Source of the DNA: an uncultured Spartobacteria bacterium
GTDB taxonomy: Bacteria; Verrucomicrobiota; Verrucomicrobiia; Chthoniobacterales; Terrimicrobiaceae
NCBI GenBank assembly: GCA_937960895.1
Contig: CALCJD010000018.1
Location: forward strand, 1 to 64,000
Length of the DNA stretch: 64,000 nucleotides
Direction: 5' to 3'
Shown: positions 51,206 through 59,266 of the stretch, one piece after another
Numbering within the stretch: position 1 is the first letter of the stretch
Layout: the number at the start of each line of letters is the position of its first letter
Program-made: the position numbers and the translations under genes
The notes under the pieces: model-generated
Databases searched by the model: none
Seen by the model: only the letters and a program-made list of their open reading frames with translations
Told to the model about the DNA's origin: nothing

Positions 51206-51262
51206 ATGGAAGCCTTCGTCCTGCTCAGCCATTTCCAACTTCCGGAGCATCGTGGAGGATAA
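51206..51262 (+). CDS. Possible 18-residue leader peptide
   Basis: ATG at 51206 opens an 18-codon frame (MEAFVLLSHFQLPEHRGG) that ends at TAA 51260-51262, overlapping the GTG start of the GGDEF-EAL gene by eleven bases in another frame. It begins eight bases after a -10 box and lacks a ribosome site, so it would be translated from a leaderless mRNA. It may couple or control translation of the main gene. It could also be chance. Confidence 0.3.
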   Translation: MEAFVLLSHFQLPEHRGG

Positions 51263-52979
51263 CCTCCCGCAACAAACTCCGTGCAAGGTGCTGATCGTGG
51301 AGGACGACCGTCCGACACGCAAGCTGTTGGAACGGATCATTGCGGCGCGCGGTCATGCCGTGGTCGGCTGTGAATCGGCCGAGGCCGCCATGGAGAAGCT
51401 GCAGACGGAGTTTTTCCCCCTGATCACCCTCGACATCCAGCTGCCGGGCATGAGCGGACTGGAGCTGGCGCGCCAGCTGCGGTCACACGGAAACGGCAGC
51501 CACTATTACATTCTCGTCGGCACGGGCAACAACCGTCCGGAGGACCTGCGCGAGATCCTGGAGGCGGGCGCCGACGACTACATCGCCAAACCCTACAATC
51601 CCGGCCTGCTCGACGTCCGGCTCACCGTCGCCGAGGCGGCCGTCAAGGAAATCGCCCGCCGCAAACAACTCGAGGAGGAGCTCCTTTTTCTGGCGCGGCA
51701 TGACCCGCTGACCCGCCTCTTCAACCGCAGCCAGCTCGACTCCGCGCTTGCCACGGCGATTGAGCAGTCGGCGTCCGGCGCCCCGGGGACGGTGCTTTAT
51801 CTCGATCTCGACAACTTCAAGATCATCAACGACACGCTGGGGCACGACACCGGGGACAAACTTCTCCAGCAGGTGGCGACCACGCTGAAGAAGCTGGCCG
51901 GGGAGGACAACGTGCTGGTGCGCTTCGGCGGGGATGAATTTGTCCTGATCCTGCCGGGTTGCGAACTCTCCCAAGGCGTCAAACTTGCGGAAACGCTCAT
52001 CGAGCGCATCGACGAAATCGTTTTTGTCTCCGGCAACCGCACCTTCCGCGTCGGAGCCTCCATCGGCGCCGCCCGGGTCGAACCCGGAATGAGCCCCGCC
52101 GATGTGATGAGCGCAGCCGATTCCGCGTGCTACGCCGCCAAGGCGCGCGGCCGCAATCGCGTGGAAATTTATCGTCCGGAAAAGAGCGAGATGACCCAGC
52201 TCATTGCGGACACCGACTGGTCGACCCGCATCCGGGATGCCATGCGGGACGGCTCCCTCCAGCTCTGGTTTCAACCCATCGTTTCCCTCACGGAAAAAAA
52301 GATCGTCTATCAGGAGATCCTCCTGCGCTACGTGGATCCCCAGCACGGCGAACCGGTGCATCCCGCGGTGTTTCTTTCCGCCCTGCGACGGTTCGGGCAA
52401 TCCATCCGGCTCGACCGCTTTGTCATTGCCCGCTCCTTCGAGGCGCTGGCCGCCAATCCGGACCTGTCCCTGTCCATCAACATCTCGGGCGCGCTGTTTG
52501 GTGACGATGCCTACTGCGAATTCGTCGAAAGCATGCTCGAAAATTCCGGAATCAATCCGCAGAGGGTGTTGTTCGAAATAACCGAAAACGACCTCATTCC
52601 GAACCTTCAGGCGGCTTCGGGCGCCATGAAGCGCCTGCAGGCGGCGGGGTGCAAATTCGGTCTCGATGACTTCGGCTCCGGATTTTCGTCCCTGTCCTAT
52701 CTCAAGTCGCTACCCATCAATTTTCTCAAAATCGAGGGCGCCTTCACCCGGGACCTGCCCAACCAGGCCTTCAATCAGGCCGTGCTGCGTGCCATCCGCA
52801 TCATGGCCGACGTGTTGAACATTCACACCGTGGCGGAATTTGTCGAAACCTCGTCCGAGTACGATCTGCTGCGGGAAATCGGCATTTCCTGCGCCCAGGG
52901 CCATTACGTGGCCGTGCCGCGTTCGACCCCCTACAAGGTCTCCGAGATCGGAATCTTCGGCGGGGAACCGCAGGCGTAA
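51252..52979 (+). CDS. Response regulator with GGDEF and EAL domains
   Basis: The 575-residue protein has a receiver (VEDDRPTRKLL, phosphoacceptor Asp61 in TLDIQLPGMSG), a GGDEF domain with intact GGDEF at 226-230 but no RxxD inhibitory site just before it, and an EAL domain. The signature EAL is EIL at 355-357, while the ITEND, DDFGSGFSSL and ALKIEG-like and AEFVE motifs keep most metal and catalytic residues, so phosphodiesterase activity is plausible. It should turn over cyclic di-GMP. The start is GTG 51252 with GGAG five bases upstream. It is a single gene after tsaD, with its own promoter. Confidence 0.92.
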   Translation: MEDNLPQQTPCKVLIVEDDRPTRKLLERIIAARGHAVVGCESAEAAMEKLQTEFFPLITLDIQLPGMSGLELARQLRSHGNGSHYYILVGTGNNRPEDLREILEAGADDYIAKPYNPGLLDVRLTVAEAAVKEIARRKQLEEELLFLARHDPLTRLFNRSQLDSALATAIEQSASGAPGTVLYLDLDNFKIINDTLGHDTGDKLLQQVATTLKKLAGEDNVLVRFGGDEFVLILPGCELSQGVKLAETLIERIDEIVFVSGNRTFRVGASIGAARVEPGMSPADVMSAADSACYAAKARGRNRVEIYRPEKSEMTQLIADTDWSTRIRDAMRDGSLQLWFQPIVSLTEKKIVYQEILLRYVDPQHGEPVHPAVFLSALRRFGQSIRLDRFVIARSFEALAANPDLSLSINISGALFGDDAYCEFVESMLENSGINPQRVLFEITENDLIPNLQAASGAMKRLQAAGCKFGLDDFGSGFSSLSYLKSLPINFLKIEGAFTRDLPNQAFNQAVLRAIRIMADVLNIHTVAEFVETSSEYDLLREIGISCAQGHYVAVPRSTPYKVSEIGIFGGEPQA

Positions 52980-53081
52980 TCCCCCGACTGGAACACGGCG
53001 GAGGAAGCCTTTGTGGCGGATGACGTGGGGAGTCCCCGCCTCCGACCAACCCCCTGCGCATTCCCCGGACAAAGCGCCCCC

Positions 53082-53103
53082 TCCCCGGTGCATACGCCGG
53101 GGA
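53082..53103 (+). repeat. Short inverted repeat in intergenic DNA
   Basis: TCCCCGG and CCGGGGA form a 7-base stem with an 8-base loop between the GGDEF-EAL gene and the next small gene. A terminator without T tract is possible. Confidence 0.3.
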
Positions 53104-53129
53104 AGGCGGCGAGGTGCGATACTCTTTCC

Positions 53130-53345
53130 ATGGAAACGACGTCAGACGGGAGCCCCGCCACCCGGGCTTCCGTCGAATACCAAGGGTGGAAAATCATCCT
53201 GTCCCCGGATCCCGGCGGACCGTTTGGGAGGAGGAGCGTCCTGGCCACCGCGGCCAAGGGGGAAACCCGGATTGCCGCGCAGGCCTGGAATCCGGACATG
53301 GCCCGGGAGATGATTCAGGACATGATCCGGCGCCGCGAGAAATAG
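53130..53345 (+). CDS. Small hypothetical protein
   Basis: The 71-residue protein starts METTSDGSP and has a plausible fold: VEYQGWKIILSPDPGG, then LATAAKGETRIAAQAW and a helical DMAREMIQDMIRRREK end. A GATACT box lies six bases before the ATG. I do not recognise the family. It is convergent with the VWA gene. Confidence 0.55.
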   Translation: METTSDGSPATRASVEYQGWKIILSPDPGGPFGRRSVLATAAKGETRIAAQAWNPDMAREMIQDMIRRREK

Positions 53346-53361
53346 CCCCCAAAAGGCGGCC

Positions 53362-54045
53362 TCAGCTTCCGCGTTCCTTGCGATCCTCCTCGGCGACCAG
53401 ATCGTTCAGCGGGGTGGACGCAATGTGAATGCATGCCGAGGTCAGCGGGGCGTTGCGCGGACGGGCCCGCAGGACGGCGGCTTTTTTCGACAGGGCCCGT
53501 TGCGAGGCGGAGGCCCCCACGGAGTCGGCCGCGAAGGTGGCGGCGTTGAGCGAGGAGATGTTCAGGTTGGCCGCGGTGGCGATGGCGTCCTGGTTGGCGC
53601 CGAGGAACAGAAACTCCCATTTGTAAACCTCGGTCTGGTGTTTGATTCGCGAGGAAACATCGTGCCAGGTAAACCGGGTGGAGGCGTTTTCCAGTCCGTC
53701 GGTGAGGATGGCGACAATGACCTTGGCGGGCCGCTCGGGTTCGGCGGTGGCGGCCAGGCGACGGCCGAGCCGGTCGATGGTTTCCCCGACGGCATCGAGC
53801 AGGGCCGTGGTGTTGCGCGGCACGTAGGTGTCGGAGTTGAGCGGAGCCACGTTCCTTACCGGCACATTGTCGACGGGAACAAGGTACTCATCGTCGAACA
53901 AGACAAGGGTCAGCCGGGCCTCGCCGGGGGCCTCCTGCTGCTCGCGCAGGAAGTGGTTGAATCCGGAGATGGCCGCATGGGCGATGTTTTCCATGGAACC
54001 GGAGCGGTCGAGGACGAAGGCGATTTCGGTGAGGGTGGGATTCAT
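53362..54045 (-). CDS. VWA domain protein
   Basis: The 227-residue protein is essentially a von Willebrand factor A domain with an intact MIDAS: Asp13-x-Ser15-x-Ser17 in VLDRSGSME, TDGLENAS further on, and VPRNTTALLDAV with the conserved Thr. A C-terminal helical tail follows. It should bind a partner through a divalent metal. No signal peptide or membrane segment is seen, so it is probably cytoplasmic. No neighbouring MoxR-type ATPase is present. Confidence 0.88.
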   Translation of the reverse strand: MNPTLTEIAFVLDRSGSMENIAHAAISGFNHFLREQQEAPGEARLTLVLFDDEYLVPVDNVPVRNVAPLNSDTYVPRNTTALLDAVGETIDRLGRRLAATAEPERPAKVIVAILTDGLENASTRFTWHDVSSRIKHQTEVYKWEFLFLGANQDAIATAANLNISSLNAATFAADSVGASASQRALSKKAAVLRARPRNAPLTSACIHIASTPLNDLVAEEDRKERGS

Positions 54046-54099
54046 GTTTTCAGAATATCGGGTGGGAGGGACATCCGTGGTCCCTGCGGGAATTGTTTT

Positions 54100-55305
54100 C
54101 TATCGCGCCGCCTGCAGCAGACCGGCCGCCTTGTCGAGGGTTTCCTGCCACTCGCGCTCCGGGATGGAGTCCGCGACGATGCCCGCGCCCACATGAAAAC
54201 TCGCCCGGCCGTTTTCAAAAACCGCCGTGCGGATGGCGATGTTGAAGCGGCTTTCGCCGTTGTATCCGAAGAATCCGATGGCCCCGGTGTAGAGGCCGCG
54301 GGGAAAGGGCTCCAGTTCGGCAATGATTTCCAGGGCGCGCTTTTTGGGCGCGCCGGAGATCGATCCTCCGGGAAAGCATGCCATCAGCGCCGCCGCATGA
54401 CCGACCTCGGGACGGAGGGTGCCGGTGACGGTGGAAACCAGGTGATGGACATGTTCGAAACTCTCGATTTTCAGGAGCTCCGGCACGGTCACGCTGCCGT
54501 ATTCGCAAATCCGGCCAAGGTCGTTCCGCTCGAGGTCGGTGATCATCACCAGTTCGGCGATTTCTTTCGATGACGTGATGAGATCGTAGGCCTGGCGCTG
54601 GTCGAGCTGGGGATCGGCCCGTCGCGGCCGCGTGCCCTTGATGGGGCGCGTGGTGATGCTGCGGCCGCTTATGCTCAGGAAACATTCCGGGGAGCCGGAG
54701 ACCACCTGGGTGCCTCCGAGATCGAGGAACGCCGCATGCGGCGCGGGGGAGTGATGAAGCAGGGCCTCGTAATAGGGCCAGGCGTCGCCCGCGAAGGAGG
54801 CGGTGAAGGGATGGGAAAGACAGACCTGATAGATGTCCCCGGCCGCAATGTATTCCTGGGCCCTCCGAACCATGGCGACGAACCGGGCCTCGTCGATGTG
54901 GGGGGAAAACGACAGGGACGGAAACGCCGGCGGAGGGGCGGGGTGATCCACCCGGGGCGGGTTCACCCATGCCGAGGGACCGTGCAAGAAAATGTGGAGC
55001 GTGTCGTAAAAGCCGAAACGAAACCGTCCGTCAAAACCCATCCAGCCGATCGCCGCGCCGTCCGGCAGTCCCAGGTCGGCGCCCGGACGTTTCCGGGCGG
55101 CCAGTTCCTCCTCGAGACGTCCCCAGTCGGACGGCCCGCCTTCGAGCACGAGGTCCGGTTCCCAGGCGAGGAGGGTGAAGGGTTCGGCTCCCACCGCCTG
55201 GCATTCCAGACAGACCAGGCCGGGTCGTGCGCGCAACGACCGTCCCGCCTCCTCCGGCGTGAGGGAGGGGGTGGGGGACAGACGGCTCACCGACGGACGA
55301 TTCAT
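54100..55305 (-). CDS. pabB: Aminodeoxychorismate synthase component I
   Basis: PabB makes 4-amino-4-deoxychorismate from chorismate with ammonia, for folate synthesis. The 401-residue protein has the chorismate-binding domain with TRPIKGTRPR at 220-228; Lys223 in PIKGT is the PabB feature, where anthranilate synthase TrpE has PIAGT. ELVMITDLERNDLGRIC and SISGAPKKRALEII are the other signature motifs. It is not fused to a glutaminase, so PabA must be encoded elsewhere. The start is ATG 55305. It is divergent from a proline-rich exported protein. Confidence 0.9.
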   Translation of the reverse strand: MNRPSVSRLSPTPSLTPEEAGRSLRARPGLVCLECQAVGAEPFTLLAWEPDLVLEGGPSDWGRLEEELAARKRPGADLGLPDGAAIGWMGFDGRFRFGFYDTLHIFLHGPSAWVNPPRVDHPAPPPAFPSLSFSPHIDEARFVAMVRRAQEYIAAGDIYQVCLSHPFTASFAGDAWPYYEALLHHSPAPHAAFLDLGGTQVVSGSPECFLSISGRSITTRPIKGTRPRRADPQLDQRQAYDLITSSKEIAELVMITDLERNDLGRICEYGSVTVPELLKIESFEHVHHLVSTVTGTLRPEVGHAAALMACFPGGSISGAPKKRALEIIAELEPFPRGLYTGAIGFFGYNGESRFNIAIRTAVFENGRASFHVGAGIVADSIPEREWQETLDKAAGLLQAAR

Positions 55306-55401
55306 GCGCAGGAAAATGTCCCCAAATCCCCGCCGGCGTCCATGTTCTTCTGCGTCATATGGAAAAGTCTCCCGGTTGGCCGGAATGTCATGTTCTTCTG
55401 C

Positions 55402-55431
55402 TTGAGCTATCGGCCGGCGGCTGATTAGCTA
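55402..55431 (+). promoter_or_regulatory. Putative promoter, TTGAGC-N18-TAGCTA
   Basis: The -10 box ends nine bases before the ATG at 55441. Confidence 0.35.
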
Positions 55432-55440
55432 TCGCGTCCG

Positions 55441-56088
55441 ATGTGGTCCTCGTCCCGCTCCCTGATTCTCGTTTTGTTCTCCGCCGCTGCGGTGTTCGCC
55501 CAGGAAACCCCTGATCCGACACCGGCTCCCGAGGCGGCGTCCGAAGCCACGCCGGCCGCCACACCCGCAGTCACCGGGAGCCCGGAGCCCACTCCGCCGG
55601 AACCGCTGCCGCCCGCCGAGGTCAGCCCCGCTCCGACGCCGGACGTGATTCCGCTGGAGGGCGCCCCTCTGGAAACGCAGGATCTCGCCCCCGCCATCGA
55701 CCAGGCTATGCCGGACGACGCCTTCACCGAACCGAACGCGGTCATTCCGGACGCCCCGCCGCCGCCGGTCACCCAGACCCTGGACAGCGCCCAGGAAAAA
55801 CTTCGCCTGCAAAACATCCGCTACAAGGAGGTCCGCATCCAGGTCGACAAGGACCGCAAGGTCAAAAACCTGCGCGAGCAGGCCGACAAGGCGAAGACCC
55901 CCGAGGACAAACGGGCGGCCCTGCGGGAATACTACCGCCTTCTTTTCAAGAAAATGGTCGCCGTGGATCCGTCCCTGGAAGGGAAATGCCGGATCATGGA
56001 GGAAGCCTACCTCCGCCGGCTGGCCCAGGAACGCCTGGAGCCCACCATCCCGCTCAATCCGCCGCCGACCCCCCAGCCAATCGAGTAG
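55441..56088 (+). CDS. Proline-rich exported protein, hypothetical
   Basis: The 215-residue protein has a signal peptide (SLILVLFSAAAVFA, cleavage near residue 20). Residues about 21-115 are a Pro/Ala/Glu-rich low-complexity linker, and the rest is a charged helical region (KLRLQNIRYKEVRIQVDKD, then KTPEDKRAALREYYRLLFKKM). The whole pattern suggests a secreted or periplasmic spacer protein. No known family is recognised. It is upstream of prs by 53 bases, so it may be the first gene of that transcript, but an independent promoter for prs cannot be excluded. Confidence 0.65.
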   Translation: MWSSSRSLILVLFSAAAVFAQETPDPTPAPEAASEATPAATPAVTGSPEPTPPEPLPPAEVSPAPTPDVIPLEGAPLETQDLAPAIDQAMPDDAFTEPNAVIPDAPPPPVTQTLDSAQEKLRLQNIRYKEVRIQVDKDRKVKNLREQADKAKTPEDKRAALREYYRLLFKKMVAVDPSLEGKCRIMEEAYLRRLAQERLEPTIPLNPPPTPQPIE

Positions 56089-56141
56089 GCGCCTCGTTTC
56101 TTCCACCCTGCCGCCCTGTCATGTACCGCCCTGCTCCTGAA

Positions 56142-57086
56142 ATGAAAATCGTCACCGGGAACGCCCACCCGGCCCTCGCCAAAGCCATTTGTGCCCACCT
56201 CGGAGTGGAGCTTACCGACGCCACGGTGACTTCCTTCCCCGACGGGGAATCCTTCGTCAAAATCAACGAGAACATCCGCGGCCGCGATGTTTTTATCGTC
56301 CAGCCGACCTGTCCGCCCACCAACCACAATCTGATGGAGCTCCTCATCATGGTGGATGCCGCCCGCCGGGCGAGCGCGGACCGGGTGACGGCCGTCATTC
56401 CCTTCTTCGGATACGCCCGCCAAGACCGCAAGGACCAGCCGCGCGTGCCCATCACCGCCAAGCTGGTGGCCAACCTGCTTGTGGCCGCCGGCGTTCATCG
56501 GGTGCTGACGATGGACCTCCATGCGCAACAGTTGCAGGGGTTCTTTGATATTCCGGTCGATCACCTCTATGCCCTGCCGGTGATGATGGAATATTTGCAA
56601 ACCATCGGTCTTAAAGACCTTGTGGTGGTTTCTCCCGATGTGGGCGGCGTCAAGATGGCCTCCGCATATGCCCAGACCCTGGGAGCGGGGCTGGCCATTG
56701 TCGTCAAACGCCGCAAGAGCGCCACGGAGATCGAGGCGGTCACCGTGATCGGCGAGGTGGAGGGCAAAAATGTCATTCTGGTGGACGATCTGACCGAAAC
56801 CGCCGGCACGCTCACCGGGGCGGCGAAGATTCTGCGCGAGCACGGGGCACGCAATATTTATGCTGGTGTTTCGCACGCGGTCTTGACAGAATTGGCAGTT
56901 GAGCGATTGAAAAGCTCAGAAATCAAGGAGTTGATCACGACCGACAGCACTCCTGTGGGGGCAAATTCCGATGCCCGCGTGAAAGTGCTTTCAGTGGCCA
57001 AATTGCTCGGTGAGGGCATTCGGCGCATCCACGATGACGAGTCCGTGAGTTCGCTTTTTGATATCAAGAACCCGAAGAACCAATAA
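56142..57086 (+). CDS. prs: Ribose-phosphate pyrophosphokinase
   Basis: Prs makes PRPP from ribose-5-phosphate and ATP. The 314-residue protein has FPDGESFVKINENIRGRDV, VIPFFGYARQDRKDQPRVPITAKLVA, and VVSPDVGGVKMASAYAQTLGA, and the PRPP loop VILVDDLTETAGTLTGAA. The start is chosen at the ATG at 56142 (MKIVTGNAHPALA), which matches the standard family N terminus; ATG 56121 would add seven residues. It leads the run rplY-pth-rpsF-ssb. A gap of two bases separates it from rplY. Confidence 0.95.
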   Translation: MKIVTGNAHPALAKAICAHLGVELTDATVTSFPDGESFVKINENIRGRDVFIVQPTCPPTNHNLMELLIMVDAARRASADRVTAVIPFFGYARQDRKDQPRVPITAKLVANLLVAAGVHRVLTMDLHAQQLQGFFDIPVDHLYALPVMMEYLQTIGLKDLVVVSPDVGGVKMASAYAQTLGAGLAIVVKRRKSATEIEAVTVIGEVEGKNVILVDDLTETAGTLTGAAKILREHGARNIYAGVSHAVLTELAVERLKSSEIKELITTDSTPVGANSDARVKVLSVAKLLGEGIRRIHDDESVSSLFDIKNPKNQ

Positions 57087-57088
57087 CC

Positions 57089-57754
57089 ATGGCCAAACAA
57101 GTCAAACTCTCTGCCCGTCCCCGTTCCGAATCCGGTCGTAACGCGGTGAAAAAAATCCGCGCCCGCGGCGCCGTTCCCGCTGTTATTTATGGTGGCCAGG
57201 GCGAGCCCGCCAACCTCGAAGTCTCCGCGAAGGAGATCAACAGCCTTCTCGCCCATGCGGTCGGCGAAAACATCCTCGTCGACCTCGAAATCGTCGAGGA
57301 CGGAAAAACCACCAACCGCCTGTCCCTCATCCAGGAAGTCCAGCACCATCCGGTGAAGGGCGACGTGCTGCACGTCGACTTCCATGCCGTTTCCGCGACC
57401 GAGGAAATCGAGGCCGAAGTGGTTCTCGAGCCCGAGGGTGACGCGATCGGCGTCAAGACCTACGGCGGTCTGCTTCAGCAGAACCTTCACACCCTTCCGA
57501 TCAAGTGCCTCCCGCGGAATCTGCCGGAGCTCATCAAGGTGGACGTCACCAATCTCAACGTGGGCGAAGCCCTGCACGTCAGTCAGATCGCCCTGCCGGC
57601 CGGAGTCACCGCCGCCCTCGACGGCGACGTGGTGGCCTTCCTCGTGTCCGAGCCGACGGTTTCCGCCGAGTCCTCCTCCTCCTCCAGCGAGGAAGCGGCC
57701 GCTCCCGAGGTGTTGAAGGAGAAGAAACCCGAAGCCGCGGAAGCCAAGAAGTAG
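57089..57754 (+). CDS. rplY: 50S ribosomal protein L25 (general stress protein Ctc form)
   Basis: The 221-residue protein is the long TL5/CTC form of L25, which binds 5S rRNA. The N-terminal half has RSESGRNAVKKIRARGAVPAVIYG, and LIQEVQHHPVKGDVLHVDFHAV is conserved. A C-terminal domain (ANLNVGEALHVSQIALPAGV-like) follows, ending in a Ser/Glu/Lys-rich tail. The start is two bases after the prs stop. Confidence 0.95.
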   Translation: MAKQVKLSARPRSESGRNAVKKIRARGAVPAVIYGGQGEPANLEVSAKEINSLLAHAVGENILVDLEIVEDGKTTNRLSLIQEVQHHPVKGDVLHVDFHAVSATEEIEAEVVLEPEGDAIGVKTYGGLLQQNLHTLPIKCLPRNLPELIKVDVTNLNVGEALHVSQIALPAGVTAALDGDVVAFLVSEPTVSAESSSSSSEEAAAPEVLKEKKPEAAEAKK

Positions 57755-57769
57755 TCCGAACGGCCGCGC

Positions 57770-58345
57770 GTGGAGCATGCCGACGTCTTCCGCCTCATTG
57801 CAGGTCTGGGAAATCCGGGCCGGCAATACGTCGGCACGCGCCACAATGTGGGGTTCCTTGTTCTCGACGAACTCGCCCGGCGTGCGGCGGTCGCCTTCCA
57901 GTTCGATGCGAAATGGAAGGCCGACGTCGCATCCTGCGGCGGCCGCACGCTGATGAAACCGCAGACCTTCATGAATCTCAGCGGGGAGGCGGTGGGCAGC
58001 TTTGTGCGGTATCACCGGCTTCATCCGGAGGAAGTGCTGATTGTGTTTGATGACACGGCCCTTCCTCTCGGCGAGCTGCGGATGCGTCGCTCCGGCAGTT
58101 CGGGCGGGCACAACGGGCTCCGTTCCGTCATCGCCCACCTGGGCACCGAGTCGGTGCCCCGCCTTCGGGTCGGCATCGGCGCCGCTCCAGGGTCCCTGCA
58201 CAATTACGTATTGGGCCGCTTTTCGGAGGAGGAACTCCCCGTCGTTCACGCGTCCGTCTCCCGGGCCGCCGACGCCATCGCCCACGTCGATCAGCATGGC
58301 CTTGACGCGGCGATGAACATTTACAACAAGAAACAGATCCTATGA
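57770..58345 (+). CDS. pth: Peptidyl-tRNA hydrolase
   Basis: Pth releases peptides from prematurely dropped peptidyl-tRNA. The 191-residue protein has LIAGLGNPGRQYVGTRHNVGF with the catalytic His25, KPQTFMNLSGEAV, and SGGHNGLRSVIAHLGT. The usual HDELDLPPG segment is FDDTALPLG here, a mild variation that keeps the Asp. The start is GTG 57770. Its stop overlaps rpsF in ATGA. Confidence 0.93.
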   Translation: MEHADVFRLIAGLGNPGRQYVGTRHNVGFLVLDELARRAAVAFQFDAKWKADVASCGGRTLMKPQTFMNLSGEAVGSFVRYHRLHPEEVLIVFDDTALPLGELRMRRSGSSGGHNGLRSVIAHLGTESVPRLRVGIGAAPGSLHNYVLGRFSEEELPVVHASVSRAADAIAHVDQHGLDAAMNIYNKKQIL

Positions 58346-58659
58346 AAAACCGTTACGAAGTCCTGCTCGCCCTCGATGTCCGGGGCAAGGAAGAATCCGT
58401 CAAAGACATCATCGACCGCATCGAAAAAACCTTCAAATCCGAGTCTGTCACCGTCGAGCAGGTTCAGCGTCTCGAAAAGCGCGAGCTCGCCTATGAGCAC
58501 AATCACGCGAAAAGCGCCTATTATGCGAACATCATTTTCGAAGCCACGCCTGCCGAGCTCGAAAAGGTGCGCGCCAAGCTCAAGCTCGACGACGACGTCT
58601 GCCTGCAAAATTACCTGCGCCTCCCGGCCAAGAAAAAAGCCGCCGAAGCCGCGGCCTAA
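58342..58659 (+). CDS. rpsF: 30S ribosomal protein S6
   Basis: The 105-residue protein has the S6 pattern NRYEVLLALDVRGKEE, then VQRLEKRELAYEHNHAKSAYYANIIFEA and a short tail with AKKKAAEAAA. It overlaps the pth stop in ATGA and precedes ssb by twelve bases. rpsR and rplI, which often follow rpsF, are not present. Confidence 0.95.
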   Translation: MKNRYEVLLALDVRGKEESVKDIIDRIEKTFKSESVTVEQVQRLEKRELAYEHNHAKSAYYANIIFEATPAELEKVRAKLKLDDDVCLQNYLRLPAKKKAAEAAA

Positions 58660-58671
58660 CCCGAACCTCCC

Positions 58672-59127
58672 ATGCCCAACCTCAACAAAGTCATGCTCAT
58701 CGGGAACGTCACGCGCGATCCCGAAGTCAAATACACTCCCAAGGGAACAGCCGTGGCCGAAGTGGGGTTGGCCATCAATCGGGTCTACACGCCGGAAGGC
58801 GGCGAGCGCCGCGAGGAAACCACCTTTGTGGACATCACCTTCTGGGGCCGCCAGGCGGAAATCGTCGGCGAATACGCCCGGAAGGGCCGCCCGATCTACG
58901 TTGAAGGCCGGTTGCAGCTCGACACCTGGGATGACAAGCAGACGGGCCAGAAACGCAGCCGCCTGCGTGTCGTCGGCGAGCAGCTTCAACTGCTGGGCTC
59001 CCGCCAGGATGGCGGCGGACGGGATTCCGGAGAGGGCGACGCCCCGCGGTCCCGCCCCGCACGCCCGGCCCAGCCGCAGCGCCCCGTCGAGGCGCCCGAG
59101 CCGGACGACGACGACATTCCGTTTTGA
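58672..59127 (+). CDS. ssb: Single-stranded DNA-binding protein
   Basis: Ssb coats single-stranded DNA in replication and repair. The 151-residue protein has the OB-fold start NLNKVMLIGNVTRDPEVKY, TFVDITFWGRQAEIVGEYARKGRPIYVEG, and a Pro-rich acidic tail ending DDDDIPF, the partner-binding tip. The start is ATG 58672. It is the last gene before a strong terminator. Confidence 0.96.
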   Translation: MPNLNKVMLIGNVTRDPEVKYTPKGTAVAEVGLAINRVYTPEGGERREETTFVDITFWGRQAEIVGEYARKGRPIYVEGRLQLDTWDDKQTGQKRSRLRVVGEQLQLLGSRQDGGGRDSGEGDAPRSRPARPAQPQRPVEAPEPDDDDIPF

Positions 59128-59130
59128 TCA

Positions 59131-59164
59131 AAAAAAGGCGATCCACCCGGATCGCCTTTTTTTT
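59131..59164 (+). terminator. Rho-independent terminator after ssb
   Basis: GGCGATCC and GGATCGCC form a perfect 8-base stem around an ACCC loop, flanked by A6 and T8 runs. It ends the prs-ssb transcript. Confidence 0.85.
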
Positions 59165-59231
59165 GTGGGGCCGGCCGGCTTCTGATCAGTCCGGTCTTCC
59201 CCGGATTGGGACCACCCCCATCGTGAAACGG

Positions 59232-59260
59232 TTGACGCCATTTCTCTGCACTTCTATAGG
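59232..59260 (+). promoter_or_regulatory. Promoter of the GspE/PilB-like gene, TTGACG-N17-TATAGG
   Basis: A near-consensus pair with 17-base spacing. The -10 box ends six bases before the GTG start, so the mRNA is expected to be leaderless. Confidence 0.6.
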
Positions 59261-59266
59261 GCGACA

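Noticed and set aside
56121..56141. Alternative upstream start of prs
   Set aside because: It adds seven residues with no match to the family N terminus; the ATG at 56142 fits the standard start, though the choice is not certain.
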